DNA of 64,000 nucleotides from Variovorax sp. UMC13 (GTDB lineage: Bacteria; Pseudomonadota; Gammaproteobacteria; Burkholderiales; Burkholderiaceae_C), in contig NZ_LZZW01000016.1 of the NCBI RefSeq assembly GCF_014170375.1, positions 158,524-222,523 on the forward strand, written 5' to 3'. The notes beneath the pieces are model-generated. The model was not told where the DNA came from and ran no database searches. It saw nothing but the letters and a program-made list of their open reading frames with translations. Of the stretch, positions 14,581 through 22,482 are shown in pieces. Numbering within the stretch: position 1 is the first letter of the stretch; the number at the start of each line of letters is the position of its first letter. The translations under genes were made by a program, and so were the position numbers.

Positions 14581-15201
14581 ATGGATTACCCCGGCAATAT
14601 CTTCGTCGTGGCCGCGCCGAGCGGCGCAGGCAAATCGAGCCTGGTCAAGGCCCTGATGGAACTCGACTCGGCGGTGCAACCGTCGGTCTCGCACACCACG
14701 CGGCCGCCGCGCGGGCAGGAAAAGCACGGCCGCGAATACTTCTTCGCCTCGCCCTCGGAATTCGACGCGATGGTCGAGAGCGATGGCTTCGTCGAGTGGG
14801 CCCACGTGCACGGCCAGCGCTACGGCACCTCGAAAAAGGCGATCGAAGACCGCGTCGCCCAAGGGGCCGACGTGATCCTCGAAATCGACTTCCAGGGCGC
14901 GCTGCAGATCCGCAAGACCTTCGCCAACGCGGTGCTGATCTTCATCCTGCCGCCGAGCTGGGAAGAGCTGCGCTCGCGGCTCGAACGCCGCGGCGAGGAC
15001 AGCGCCGAGGTCATCGAACTGCGGCTGAAGAACGCCGCCGAAGAGATGGCGCGCACCCGGGAATTCGATTTCGTTATAATCAACGAGTTATTTGAGCGCG
15101 CGCTTTTCGACCTGAAAGCCATCGTCCACGCGCAGCGGCTGCGCTACTCCGCCCAGCGCCGTGCCCGTGCAGACACCTTTTCCGCGCTCAACATTCCCTG
15201 A
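14581..15201 (+). CDS. gmk: Guanylate kinase
   Basis: A 206-residue enzyme phosphorylating GMP to GDP. Seen: P-loop APSGAGKSS at 12-20, GMP-binding [32 protein letters not shown] and [18 protein letters not shown] with the lid arginines. Full length. Its 3' part holds a TATAAT at 15075-15080 within the codons for FVIINE that could help drive rpoZ. Followed 32 bases later by rpoZ, the usual gmk-rpoZ-spoT order that groups purine nucleotide and ppGpp metabolism. Confidence 0.97.
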   Translation: MDYPGNIFVVAAPSGAGKSSLVKALMELDSAVQPSVSHTTRPPRGQEKHGREYFFASPSEFDAMVESDGFVEWAHVHGQRYGTSKKAIEDRVAQGADVILEIDFQGALQIRKTFANAVLIFILPPSWEELRSRLERRGEDSAEVIELRLKNAAEEMARTREFDFVIINELFERALFDLKAIVHAQRLRYSAQRRARADTFSALNIP

Positions 15202-15233
15202 ATCTCGACCACCGTCCGCAACGAAAGATCCTC

Positions 15234-15437
15234 ATGGCCCGCATCACCGTCGAAGACTGCCTGCTGCAGATCCCCAACCGTTTCCAGCTCGTGCTCGCCG
15301 CGACCTACCGCGCGCGCATGCTGAGCCAGGGCCATGCCCCGAAGATCGAGAGCAAGAACAAGCCGGCCGTGACCGCGCTGCGCGAGATCGCCGAAGGCAA
15401 GATCGGTATCGAAATGCTCAAGAAGGTGCCGGGCTGA
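15234..15437 (+). CDS. rpoZ: RNA polymerase omega subunit
   Basis: A 67-residue omega subunit: [20 protein letters not shown], then [15 protein letters not shown] and [18 protein letters not shown]. It stabilises the beta' subunit and forms the site-1 pocket for ppGpp. It lies directly before spoT, which makes and degrades ppGpp, and is followed by a strong intrinsic terminator, so spoT needs its own promoter or read-through. Confidence 0.96.
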   Translation: MARITVEDCLLQIPNRFQLVLAATYRARMLSQGHAPKIESKNKPAVTALREIAEGKIGIEMLKKVPG

Positions 15438-15460
15438 GCTTGACGCCGTCCTGCAACAGA

Positions 15461-15487
15461 AAAGCACCGCCGCGCGGTGCTTTTTTT
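15461..15487 (+). terminator. Intrinsic terminator after rpoZ
   Basis: A GC-rich hairpin (AAGCACCGC / GCGGTGCTT, 3-base loop) followed by a run of seven or more T. It starts 24 bases after the rpoZ stop and ends 45 bases before the spoT start. Confidence 0.9.
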
Positions 15488-15531
15488 ATGCCCGGGCGCG
15501 CCGTTACAGACCGCGCGCTACAGTGTTGTCA

Positions 15532-17787
15532 ATGAGCGCGGTCGTCAAGCCCCAACCCAATGCACCTCGGAGCACACCGCGGCCGAGTCCGGCTGCGCTG
15601 AACGCAGCCGCCGCCAGCTTTGCCGCCCTGACGGCACGGCTCGACTACCTGAACGCCGAAGACACGGACCTGGTCCGGCGCGCCTACCGTTTCGCCGACG
15701 AGGCCCACCTGGGCCAGCTGCGCAACAGCGGCGAGCCCTACATCACGCACCCCATCGCGGTGGCCGCGCAGTGCGCCGAGTGGAAGCTCGACGCCCAGGC
15801 GCTCATGGCCGCGCTGCTGCACGACGCGATCGAGGACTGCGGCGTCACCAAGTCCGAGCTGATCGAGCGCTTCGGCGCGCCGGTGGCCGAACTGGTCGAC
15901 GGCCTGACCAAGCTCGACAAGCTGCAGTTCAACACCCGCGAAGAGAACCAGGCCGAGTCCTTCCGCAAGATGCTGCTGGCGATGGCGCGCGACGTGCGCG
16001 TCATCCTCGTCAAGCTGGCCGACCGCACGCACAACATGCGCACGCTGGACGATGCGCCGCGCGAGAAGTGGGCCCGCATCTCCAACGAGACGCTGGAGAT
16101 CTACGCGCCCATCGCCTACCGGCTGGGCCTGAACCAGACCTATCGCGAGTTGCAGGAACTGTCCTTCCGCCACCTGCGGCCGTGGCGCTACGCGATCCTG
16201 TCCAAGGCGGTGGCCAAGGCCCGCGGCCGACGGCGCGACCTGATCCAGAAGGTGCAGAAGGAGGTCGAGGCGGCCTTCGGCGAAGCCGGGATGAGCCTGC
16301 GCCTCGCGGGCCGCGAGAAGACGCTCTATTCCATCTACCGCAAGATGGAAGACAAGCACCTGAGCTTCGCCCAGGTCACCGACATCTACGGCTTCCGGCT
16401 GATTTTGCCGAACGTGATCGCCTGCTACACCGGCCTGGGCATCCTGCACCAGATGTACAAGCCGCTGCCGGGCAAGTTCAAGGATCACATCGCGATCGCC
16501 AAGCTCAACGGCTACCAGTCGCTGCACACCACGCTGGTGGGCCCGGCCAGCGTCAACGTCGAGTTCCAGCTGCGCACCGAGGCCATGAACGTGGTGGCCG
16601 AGTCCGGCGTGGCCGCGCACTGGCTCTACAAGGCGGCCGAACCCAGCACCGCGCCCAGCGACCGGCTCGGCGCCAAGTGGCTGCAGTCGCTGCTCGACAT
16701 CCAGGACGAGACCCGCGACGCGGCCGAGTTCTGGGACCACGTCAAGGTCGACCTGTTCCCCGACGCGGTCTACGTGTTCACGCCCAAGAGCCAGATCATG
16801 GCGCTGCCGCGCGGCGCCACGGTGGTGGACTTCGCCTATGCGATCCACAGCAACATCGGCGACCACACCTCGGCCGCGCGCATCAACGGCGACCAGGTGC
16901 CGCTGCGCACCGAATTGAAGAACGGCGACGTGGTGGAAGTCATCACGGCACCGGTCTCCACGCCCAATCCGGCCTGGCTGGGCTTCGTGCGCACCGGGCG
17001 CGCGCGCTCGAAGATCCGGCACTACCTCAAGACGCTGGCGCATGCCGAGTCCGAGGGCCTGGGCGAGAAACTGCTGGCGCAGGCGCTGCGCGCCGAGGGC
17101 CTGGGCAAGATGCCCGCGGACGATACGGAGCACCAGGCGCTGTGGGAGCGGCTGCTGCGCTTCACCGGCAACCGCAGCCGCGCCGAACTGCTGACCGACA
17201 TCGGCCTGGGCAAGCGCATCGCCAGCATCGTCGCCAAGCGGCTGATGGCGCTGATGGCCGAGCGCGGCGAGAAACCCGATGCGCTGATGCTGAGCCGCGA
17301 GCGCTTCACCGCGCACGAGAGCGTGTCGCAGGGTGCGGTCACGCTCGACGGCAGCGAGAACTCCTCGGTGCGCTTCGCGCTGTGCTGCCGGCCGATCCCG
17401 GGCGACCCGATCGTCGGCTACCTGGGCCATGGCGAAGGGCTGGTGGTGCACACCGAGAACTGCGGCGTCGGCCAGCGCCTGCACTACAAGGACAGCGAGC
17501 GCTTCTTCGCGGTCGAGTGGGCCGACGAACCGGTGCGCACCTTCGAGACCGGCGTGGTGATCACCGTGCGCAACGACAAGGGCGTGCTGGCACGCGTGGC
17601 CTCCACGCTGGCCGATGCCGAAGCCGACATCACCCACGTCGAGATGGCCGACGAGACCCCGCAGGACTCGACCGACCTGCGTTTCGTGATCTCGGTGCGC
17701 GACCGCATGCACCTCGAGGCGGTGCTGCGCACCGTCCGGCGCGGCGCCTCGGTGCTGAGCGCCGAGCGCACGGTCCCCGCGACCTGA
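15532..17787 (+). CDS. spoT: Bifunctional (p)ppGpp synthetase/hydrolase SpoT
   Basis: A 751-residue RelA/SpoT enzyme. Hydrolase domain: SGEPYITHPIAVA with H73 and LLHDAIEDC with the HD pair at 97-98. Synthetase domain: YSIYRKMEDKHLSFAQVTDI, IYGFRLIL and KFKDHIAIAKLNGYQSLHT. The Mg/Mn motif reads K-F-K-D rather than the usual R-x-K-D. TGS domain VFTPKSQIMALPRGATVVDF, a conserved-Cys domain CCRPIPGDPIVGYLGHG and a C-terminal ACT domain from about 670. The ATG at 15532 is preferred over a GTG three codons upstream. Located after rpoZ as in E. coli. Confidence 0.94.
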   Translation: MSAVVKPQPNAPRSTPRPSPAALNAAAASFAALTARLDYLNAEDTDLVRRAYRFADEAHLGQLRNSGEPYITHPIAVAAQCAEWKLDAQALMAALLHDAIEDCGVTKSELIERFGAPVAELVDGLTKLDKLQFNTREENQAESFRKMLLAMARDVRVILVKLADRTHNMRTLDDAPREKWARISNETLEIYAPIAYRLGLNQTYRELQELSFRHLRPWRYAILSKAVAKARGRRRDLIQKVQKEVEAAFGEAGMSLRLAGREKTLYSIYRKMEDKHLSFAQVTDIYGFRLILPNVIACYTGLGILHQMYKPLPGKFKDHIAIAKLNGYQSLHTTLVGPASVNVEFQLRTEAMNVVAESGVAAHWLYKAAEPSTAPSDRLGAKWLQSLLDIQDETRDAAEFWDHVKVDLFPDAVYVFTPKSQIMALPRGATVVDFAYAIHSNIGDHTSAARINGDQVPLRTELKNGDVVEVITAPVSTPNPAWLGFVRTGRARSKIRHYLKTLAHAESEGLGEKLLAQALRAEGLGKMPADDTEHQALWERLLRFTGNRSRAELLTDIGLGKRIASIVAKRLMALMAERGEKPDALMLSRERFTAHESVSQGAVTLDGSENSSVRFALCCRPIPGDPIVGYLGHGEGLVVHTENCGVGQRLHYKDSERFFAVEWADEPVRTFETGVVITVRNDKGVLARVASTLADAEADITHVEMADETPQDSTDLRFVISVRDRMHLEAVLRTVRRGASVLSAERTVPAT

Positions 17788-17803
17788 GTCAGGCGCGGCC
17801 TGC

Positions 17804-18382
17804 TCAGGCCGCCGGGGCGGGCGGCGGCGGGTAGCTCACGCTGAGGATCTCCAGTTCCCGCATCCCGCCCGGCGTGGCCAGCTTGACCACGTCGCCCTCG
17901 CGCGAGCGCAGCAGCGCGCGCGCGATCGGCGAGATCCAGCTCACCTGCGACTGCGCGCTGTCGGCCTCGTCGATGCCCAGGATGGTCACGCGGTGCTCCT
18001 CGCCCGAGGCCTCGTCGGCGTAGCGCACGGTGGCGCCGAAGAAGACCTGGTCGCTGCCATGGTGCACCGAAGGTTCGGTGACCTCCGCCACCTCGAGGCG
18101 CTTGGTCAGGAAACGGATCCGGCGGTCGATCTCGCGCAGGCGCTTCTTGCCGTAGAGGTAGTCGCCGTTCTCGGACCGGTCGCCGTTCTTGGCCGCCCAA
18201 TGCACGGCCTCCACCACCTTGGGTCGCTCGACGTCCATCAGCGCCAGCAGTTCGTCCCGCAACCGGGCATAGCCGCCAGGCGTCATGTAGTTCTTGGACC
18301 CGGCCGGCAACGGCGCGACGCCGCCGGTCTCGCCCGCGTCGTCGTCCTCGGACTCCGATTCCTTGGTGAATGCCTTGCTCAT
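17804..18382 (-). CDS. greB: Transcription elongation factor GreB
   Basis: A 192-residue Gre factor that rescues backtracked RNA polymerase by stimulating transcript cleavage. Seen: NYMTPGGYARLRDELLALM, then the basic GreB-type coiled coil WAAKNGDRSENGDYLYGKKR with the acidic DxxxE tip (D and E in GDRSENGD), then the C-terminal FKBP-like domain GATVRYADEASGEEHRVTIL and WISPIARALLRSREGD. The first 30 residues form an acidic extension (SESEDDDAGE) not in E. coli GreB. It converges with spoT (16-base gap). Confidence 0.94.
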   Translation of the reverse strand: MSKAFTKESESEDDDAGETGGVAPLPAGSKNYMTPGGYARLRDELLALMDVERPKVVEAVHWAAKNGDRSENGDYLYGKKRLREIDRRIRFLTKRLEVAEVTEPSVHHGSDQVFFGATVRYADEASGEEHRVTILGIDEADSAQSQVSWISPIARALLRSREGDVVKLATPGGMRELEILSVSYPPPPAPAA

Positions 18383-18405
18383 CGATGAAGAAGCTTCCAG
18401 ATGAC

Positions 18406-18433
18406 AAAGCCCGCAACGCGCGCTGCGGGCTTT
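18406..18433. terminator. Strong hairpin upstream of greB
   Basis: Perfect 10-base arms AAAGCCCGCA / TGCGGGCTTT around an 8-base loop, followed on the plus strand by TTTCTTGC. The shape is that of an intrinsic terminator on the plus strand, yet no plus-strand gene ends here. On the minus strand it would lie in the greB leader, where it could be an attenuator. It may instead block antisense transcripts through greB from entering the diguanylate cyclase gene. Confidence 0.5.
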
Positions 18434-18706
18434 TCTTGCTTGCTGCTGTGGCGCCGGGCCCGGAGCGGCCCGCGCCTTCCGGGAGGGCGCCCCCGGGCGG
18501 CGGTTTCGATGATTGTGCCGCCTTTCGCCGGCGCTCCCGGTCGCGGGCCGCCGGACTTCGTTCGCGATCGCGCCGAAACTGCAAGCAATCTTTGCGTCTT
18601 CGGGGTATCTTCACCCGCCCCCCTGACCTGACCCGCGACGCCTCGGGAAGGGGGCGCCGCACAGCCCCTGCTCCTCCTTCACCCGTTCCCCCGACGCGCC
18701 GCCCGA
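18434..18706. other. Gap upstream of the diguanylate cyclase gene
   Basis: About 270 bases with no credible gene. It must contain the greB promoter (leftward) and the promoter of the cyclase gene (rightward). I see no confident -10/-35 pair. A stretch CGCGATCGCG near 18560-18570 is a local palindrome without clear meaning. Confidence 0.4.
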
Positions 18707-20296
18707 GTGAAACTCCAACAGATAACCAGCAGCCTGATCACCCGCCTGGTCGTGATGGGCCTGCTGATGGCCACCGTGGGCACCGCCGCCAGCTACTTCC
18801 AGCTCAGCCGCTTCCTGCGCAAGGATCTGGCGGAATCGATCGCGATCCAGCAGACCGCACTGGCCGACTACGTGGCGCGCGACGTCGACAACTACCTGCG
18901 CGAACGGCTGTCCTTCCTGGAACGCCTGGCGGCCAGCGTGCCGCCGGAACTGCTGGCGCAGCCCCGGCAATTGCGCGCCTGGCTCGACGAGCGCGGCAGC
19001 CTCAACCCGGTGTTCTCGCTGGGCCTGACGGTCAGCGACCTGGCGGGCGAGCCGCTCGACGAGAGCGGCCGGGCCGCCATCGACGACGCGGAATTCAAGG
19101 GCGCGAGCGCCGGCAAGACCACCCTGGGGCGGGCCCGGTCGGTGCCGGCCACCCGGCATTCGGCGCTGCCCATGGCCACGCCCGTCCGCGACCGCGCGGG
19201 CCAGGTGGTGGCCGTGCTGCGCGGCACGGCCGACATGTCGGCCGATGGGCTGCTGGACCACCTGCAGTCCGGGCGCGTGGGCAAGACCGGCGGCATCCTC
19301 GTGGTCGCGCCGGACGAGCGGCTCTTCGTCGCGTCGACCGATGCCGCCATGTCGCTCACGCCGACGCCGCCCATGGGCGTGAACCTGCTGCACGACCGGG
19401 CCATGAACGGCTTTCGCGGCAGCGGCCGGACCATCAACGCCAAGGGCATCGAGGAGTTCTCGGCCATCGCGTCCGTGCCCAGCAGCGGCTGGTTCATCGT
19501 GGCGCGCCTGCCCGTGGCCGAGGCGCTGGCACCGGTGGCGCGCATGCAGCGCTTCATCCTCGAACAGCGCACGCCGGCGGTGGCGACCGTGCTGGTGCTC
19601 ATCGGCCTGGCGATGGCCTGGCTGCTGCGCCCGCTGATGCGTGCCGCCCACCAGGCCGACCGAATGACCCGCGGCGAGATCGAACTGGCACCGCTGCGGG
19701 TGGTGCGCAACGACGAGATCGGCCATCTCACGACCGCCTTCAACCGCTTGCTCGCCAAGCTGGTCGAGCACCAGGCCGAACTCAGGCGCCTGGCCCACCA
19801 CGACACCCTCACCGGCCTGCCCAACCGCAAGCTGCTCGACGACCGGCTGCACCAGATGCTGGCCCGCGCGAAACGCGAGGCCAATCTCGTGGCCGTGCTC
19901 TACCTCGACCTCGACGGCTTCAAGCGGCTCAACGACACCTTCGGCCACGAGGCCGGCGACAAGGCGCTGCGCGAGACGGCGCGCCGTCTCATGGGCCTGG
20001 TGCGGAACAACGACACGGTGGCCCGCATCGGCGGCGACGAGTTCGTGCTGATCGCGGCCAACTTCGCGGAGCCGGCCGAGCACGCCGTGCTCGCGCTGGC
20101 CCAGCAATGCATCGATGCGGTGGCACTGCCGCTGCAGTTGCGGCACGCCGACATGGCCATGGGCGTGTCGATTGGCATCGTGCTCACCGATGGCGGCGCC
20201 ACGCCCGAAGACCTGCTGGCCGCGGCCGACAAGGCGATGTACCAGGCCAAGCAGAACGGCCGCGGCAGCTATGTGCTGGCGCCGACGGTGCGCTGA
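18707..20296 (+). CDS. Membrane diguanylate cyclase (Cache-HAMP-GGDEF)
   Basis: A 529-residue c-di-GMP synthase from a GTG start. First membrane helix about 12-30 (RLVVMGLLMATVGTAASYF), a periplasmic Cache-like sensor about 35-285, second helix about 294-312 (TVLVLIGLAMAWLL), a HAMP segment about 313-360 and a GGDEF domain from about 367 (HHDTLTGLPNRKLLDDRL). The active site GGDEF is intact at 442-446, and RNND five residues before the preceding VARI-type stretch matches the inhibitory RxxD I-site, so product feedback is expected. No EAL domain. It stands alone, and the sensed ligand is unknown. Confidence 0.9.
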   Translation: MKLQQITSSLITRLVVMGLLMATVGTAASYFQLSRFLRKDLAESIAIQQTALADYVARDVDNYLRERLSFLERLAASVPPELLAQPRQLRAWLDERGSLNPVFSLGLTVSDLAGEPLDESGRAAIDDAEFKGASAGKTTLGRARSVPATRHSALPMATPVRDRAGQVVAVLRGTADMSADGLLDHLQSGRVGKTGGILVVAPDERLFVASTDAAMSLTPTPPMGVNLLHDRAMNGFRGSGRTINAKGIEEFSAIASVPSSGWFIVARLPVAEALAPVARMQRFILEQRTPAVATVLVLIGLAMAWLLRPLMRAAHQADRMTRGEIELAPLRVVRNDEIGHLTTAFNRLLAKLVEHQAELRRLAHHDTLTGLPNRKLLDDRLHQMLARAKREANLVAVLYLDLDGFKRLNDTFGHEAGDKALRETARRLMGLVRNNDTVARIGGDEFVLIAANFAEPAEHAVLALAQQCIDAVALPLQLRHADMAMGVSIGIVLTDGGATPEDLLAAADKAMYQAKQNGRGSYVLAPTVR

Positions 20297-20343
20297 ACGG
20301 TATCGAGGGGGAAGCGGAGCGGCGCTGGATCCGCCAAAAGAAA

Positions 20344-20373
20344 ATGGCCTAGAAGGAAAACCTTCTAGGCCAT
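20344..20373 (-). terminator. Intrinsic terminator of tRNA-Arg
   Basis: Perfect 13-base arms (ATGGCCTAGAAGG / CCTTCTAGGCCAT) around a 4-base loop, followed on the minus strand by TTTCTTTT. It lies just after the tRNA-Arg 3' end and also 47 bases after the stop of the convergent cyclase gene, so it may serve both strands. Confidence 0.88.
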
Positions 20374-20382
20374 CATGAAGAG

Positions 20383-20459
20383 TGGTGCGGCTGGCAGGAA
20401 TTGAACCCACGACCCCTTGGTTCGTAGCCAAGTACTCTATCCAACTGAGCTACAGCCGC
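20383..20459 (-). tRNA. tRNA-Arg(ACG)
   Basis: A 77-base cloverleaf including encoded CCA. Acceptor GCGGCTG pairs with CAGCCGC, the D-arm is AGCTCAGTTGG, the anticodon loop is CTACGAA (anticodon ACG, expected to be read as ICG after deamination) on a CTTGG/CCAAG stem, and the T-loop is TTCAATT. Flanked by a clear promoter and a strong terminator. Confidence 0.97.
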
Positions 20460-20469
20460 ACAGCTTGCA

Positions 20470-20478
20470 ATTATAGCA
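20470..20478 (-). promoter_or_regulatory. Extended -10 promoter of tRNA-Arg
   Basis: On the minus strand TGCTATAAT is a consensus extended -10 element, 10 bases before the mature tRNA 5' end at 20459. No good -35 hexamer stands at 17 bases, consistent with an extended -10 promoter. The rest of the gap to 20818 has no gene. Confidence 0.65.
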
Positions 20479-20479
20479 T

Positions 20480-20818
20480 CCGTTTTTGCTCTCTCCCGGA
20501 CACCTTGCAAGAAATCGTTGAAAGCGTCTGAACGACTCAACCAACGACAGCGTGAATTATCGGGGCAAAACAGGCCCGATTCGGGCGGCGGGCCTCGGCT
20601 CATCAACTTTTTCTTGCGCTCGGTGCCGAAGCCGAGCGCGGCGGCGCGGATGCGTCCGCGCATCGCATGAAATTTAGTGTGTTCCAGGCAGCGCCGGATA
20701 CACGCATGTACACGCGCCCGCGACGTGCCGTGTCGCAAACCTATAACCCACCGGTCGCGTCGCGCATGTGCCCATGCCCGGCAAGGCGCCCCCTCCCTCA
20801 TCGACCCAGGATTTCGAC
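20480..20818. other. Gap between tRNA-Arg and the hydrolase gene
   Basis: About 340 bases without a credible gene; frames here are short and lack ribosome-binding sites. It holds the hydrolase promoter region and a GC-rich local dyad near 20575-20600 (GGGCAAAACAGGCCC region, imperfect). Nothing else is evident. Confidence 0.4.
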
Positions 20819-21628
20819 ATGATCAGACCCTTCACTCGCCGCGTCGCCAGCACCGCCATGGCCCTCGGCATCGTCGCACTGACGGCGACCGCCCTCCCCG
20901 CGGTCGCACAGCCGGCGTCCGCCACCGCCAAGCCCACGATCGTGCTCGTGCACGGCGCCTTCGCCGAATCGGCAAGCTGGGACGGCGTGACCCGCAAGCT
21001 GCAGGCCCAGCACTACCCGGTCATCGCCGCCGCCAATCCGCTGCGTGGCGTGACCTTCGACGCGAACTACGTCGCCGGCATCGTGGATGCCGTGAAGGGG
21101 CCCGTGGTCCTGGTCGGCCACTCGTACGGGGGCGCCGTGATTTCCGCCTCGGCGAATGGCAAGGCCAACGTGAAGGCGCTGGTCTTCGTCGCGGCCTTCG
21201 CTCCCGACGTCGGCGAGACCCCGATCGAACTCTCGGGTCGCTTCCCCGGCAGCACGCTCGGCCCGACGCTGGCAGCGCCGGTGGAACTGGCGGATGGCGG
21301 CAAGGACCTCTACATCCGGCAGGACAAGTTCCGCACGCAGTTCGCCGCCGACGTGCCCGCCGCCACGGCCCGGGTGATGGCCGCCACGCAGCGGCCGATC
21401 GCCGAGGCCGCCTTGGGCGAAGCCGCGGGCACGCCAGCCTGGAAGTCGGTGCCGTCGTGGTTCATCTATGGCGACCAGGACAAGAACATTCCGCCCGCGG
21501 CCCAGGCCTTCATGGCCCAACGTGCCGGGTCGTTGAAGACGGTGGCGATCAAGGGCGCGTCGCACGTCGTGATGGTGTCGCAGCCCGACGCGGTCGCGAA
21601 ACTCATCGTCGAAGCGGCGACGCACTGA
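20819..21628 (+). CDS. Exported alpha/beta hydrolase
   Basis: A 269-residue hydrolase. Residues 1-30 form a Sec signal peptide (MIRPFTRRVASTAMALGIVA, cleavage after ALPAVA). The oxyanion region VLVHGAFAESASWDG follows at 43-55, then the nucleophile elbow LVGHSYGGAV with S102, and a C-terminal histidine in GASHVVMVS near 252. Members of this family include haloalkane-, ester- and pyrethroid-type hydrolases, but the substrate cannot be told. It is followed by a TetR gene (about 120 bases), which likely controls it or the dehydrogenase downstream. Confidence 0.85.
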   Translation: MIRPFTRRVASTAMALGIVALTATALPAVAQPASATAKPTIVLVHGAFAESASWDGVTRKLQAQHYPVIAAANPLRGVTFDANYVAGIVDAVKGPVVLVGHSYGGAVISASANGKANVKALVFVAAFAPDVGETPIELSGRFPGSTLGPTLAAPVELADGGKDLYIRQDKFRTQFAADVPAATARVMAATQRPIAEAALGEAAGTPAWKSVPSWFIYGDQDKNIPPAAQAFMAQRAGSLKTVAIKGASHVVMVSQPDAVAKLIVEAATH

Positions 21629-21727
21629 ATGAAGACCGGGGCCCGGGACCGTCGGTGCGCGCCGAAGGTCCCGCCCCGGCAACGGGCCGCCACCCCATCG
21701 ATCGCTGTCCCCCACGCAGCAGATAAA

Positions 21728-21743
21728 CGGACGCTTCTGTCCG
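21728..21743. promoter_or_regulatory. Candidate TetR operator
   Basis: Inverted repeat CGGAC-N6-GTCCG ends three bases before the start region of the TetR gene. This arm-and-spacer layout is common for TetR-family autoregulators, which bind 15-20 base palindromes overlapping their own promoters. Confidence 0.5.
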
Positions 21744-21746
21744 ATA

Positions 21747-22328
21747 ATGGGCTTCATGCGAAAGCCCCGCGCCGATGCATCCACGCACCGGCATCTCCTT
21801 CTTAGCGCGGCCGATGCCGTGTTCTCCGAGCACGGCGTCACGGCCTCCCTCGATCTAGTCGTGGCCCGCGCGGGCCTGGGCCGCGCCACGCTCTACCGCA
21901 ACTTCGCCAACCGCACGGCCCTGATGGCCGCGCTGCTCGACCGGGCGCTGGCCATGCTCGAAGCGCATGCCGCCACGGTGACGCACGAGGACGACGCGCT
22001 GTACCTGCTGCTCGAACGCTTCGGCATGGACATCGCGGACTCGGCGCCGCTGGTCGACTTCTGGCGCGTGGTGGACCGCGACGACGAAGTCGTGCTGGTG
22101 GCCCGCAAGCGCATCGCGCAGATCTTCAAGGCACCGCTGCAGCGGGCCATCGACAGCGGCCTGTGCCGCGCGGACTTCCGGCCGCAGGACATCCAGCTGA
22201 TCACCCAGATGCTGGGTGCCAGCTTGCGTGGCGGCACGCCGGCCGAACGCCGCTCGCTCGCGCGCCGTTCACTGCAGCTGCTGCGCAACGGCATGCGCGC
22301 GCCATCGGCGCAGGACCCTGTGGGCTGA
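21747..22328 (+). CDS. TetR/AcrR-family transcriptional regulator
   Basis: A 193-residue regulator. The helix-turn-helix lies at about 15-60: LLLSAADAVFSEHGVTASLD followed by LVVARAGLGRATLYRNFANR, with the typical T/A-LYRNF recognition helix. The C-terminal ligand-binding half is helical with no recognisable sub-family. An ATG at 21756 (MRKPRAD) is an equally good start. A palindrome just upstream suggests autoregulation. Targets are probably the flanking hydrolase and glucose dehydrogenase genes. Confidence 0.88.
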   Translation: MGFMRKPRADASTHRHLLLSAADAVFSEHGVTASLDLVVARAGLGRATLYRNFANRTALMAALLDRALAMLEAHAATVTHEDDALYLLLERFGMDIADSAPLVDFWRVVDRDDEVVLVARKRIAQIFKAPLQRAIDSGLCRADFRPQDIQLITQMLGASLRGGTPAERRSLARRSLQLLRNGMRAPSAQDPVG

Positions 22329-22482
22329 ATGCGGGCCTTCCACGGTCGACCCGAAAACCGCGTGCCGGCCCCTTGCGTGCCGGCACGGACAAAAGGCAGC
22401 GTCATGCCCCACAACGACGACTGCCTGCCGTGCGGTGGCCCGCAAGAGCCGCCGCTTCTTGCCATCCGAATAGGAAAACAAC

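Noticed and set aside
15075..15080. TATAAT inside gmk as an rpoZ promoter
   Set aside because: No -35 hexamer at 16-18 bases and no extended -10, and the same bases encode the conserved FVIINE of Gmk, so it may be coincidence. Not listed as a feature.
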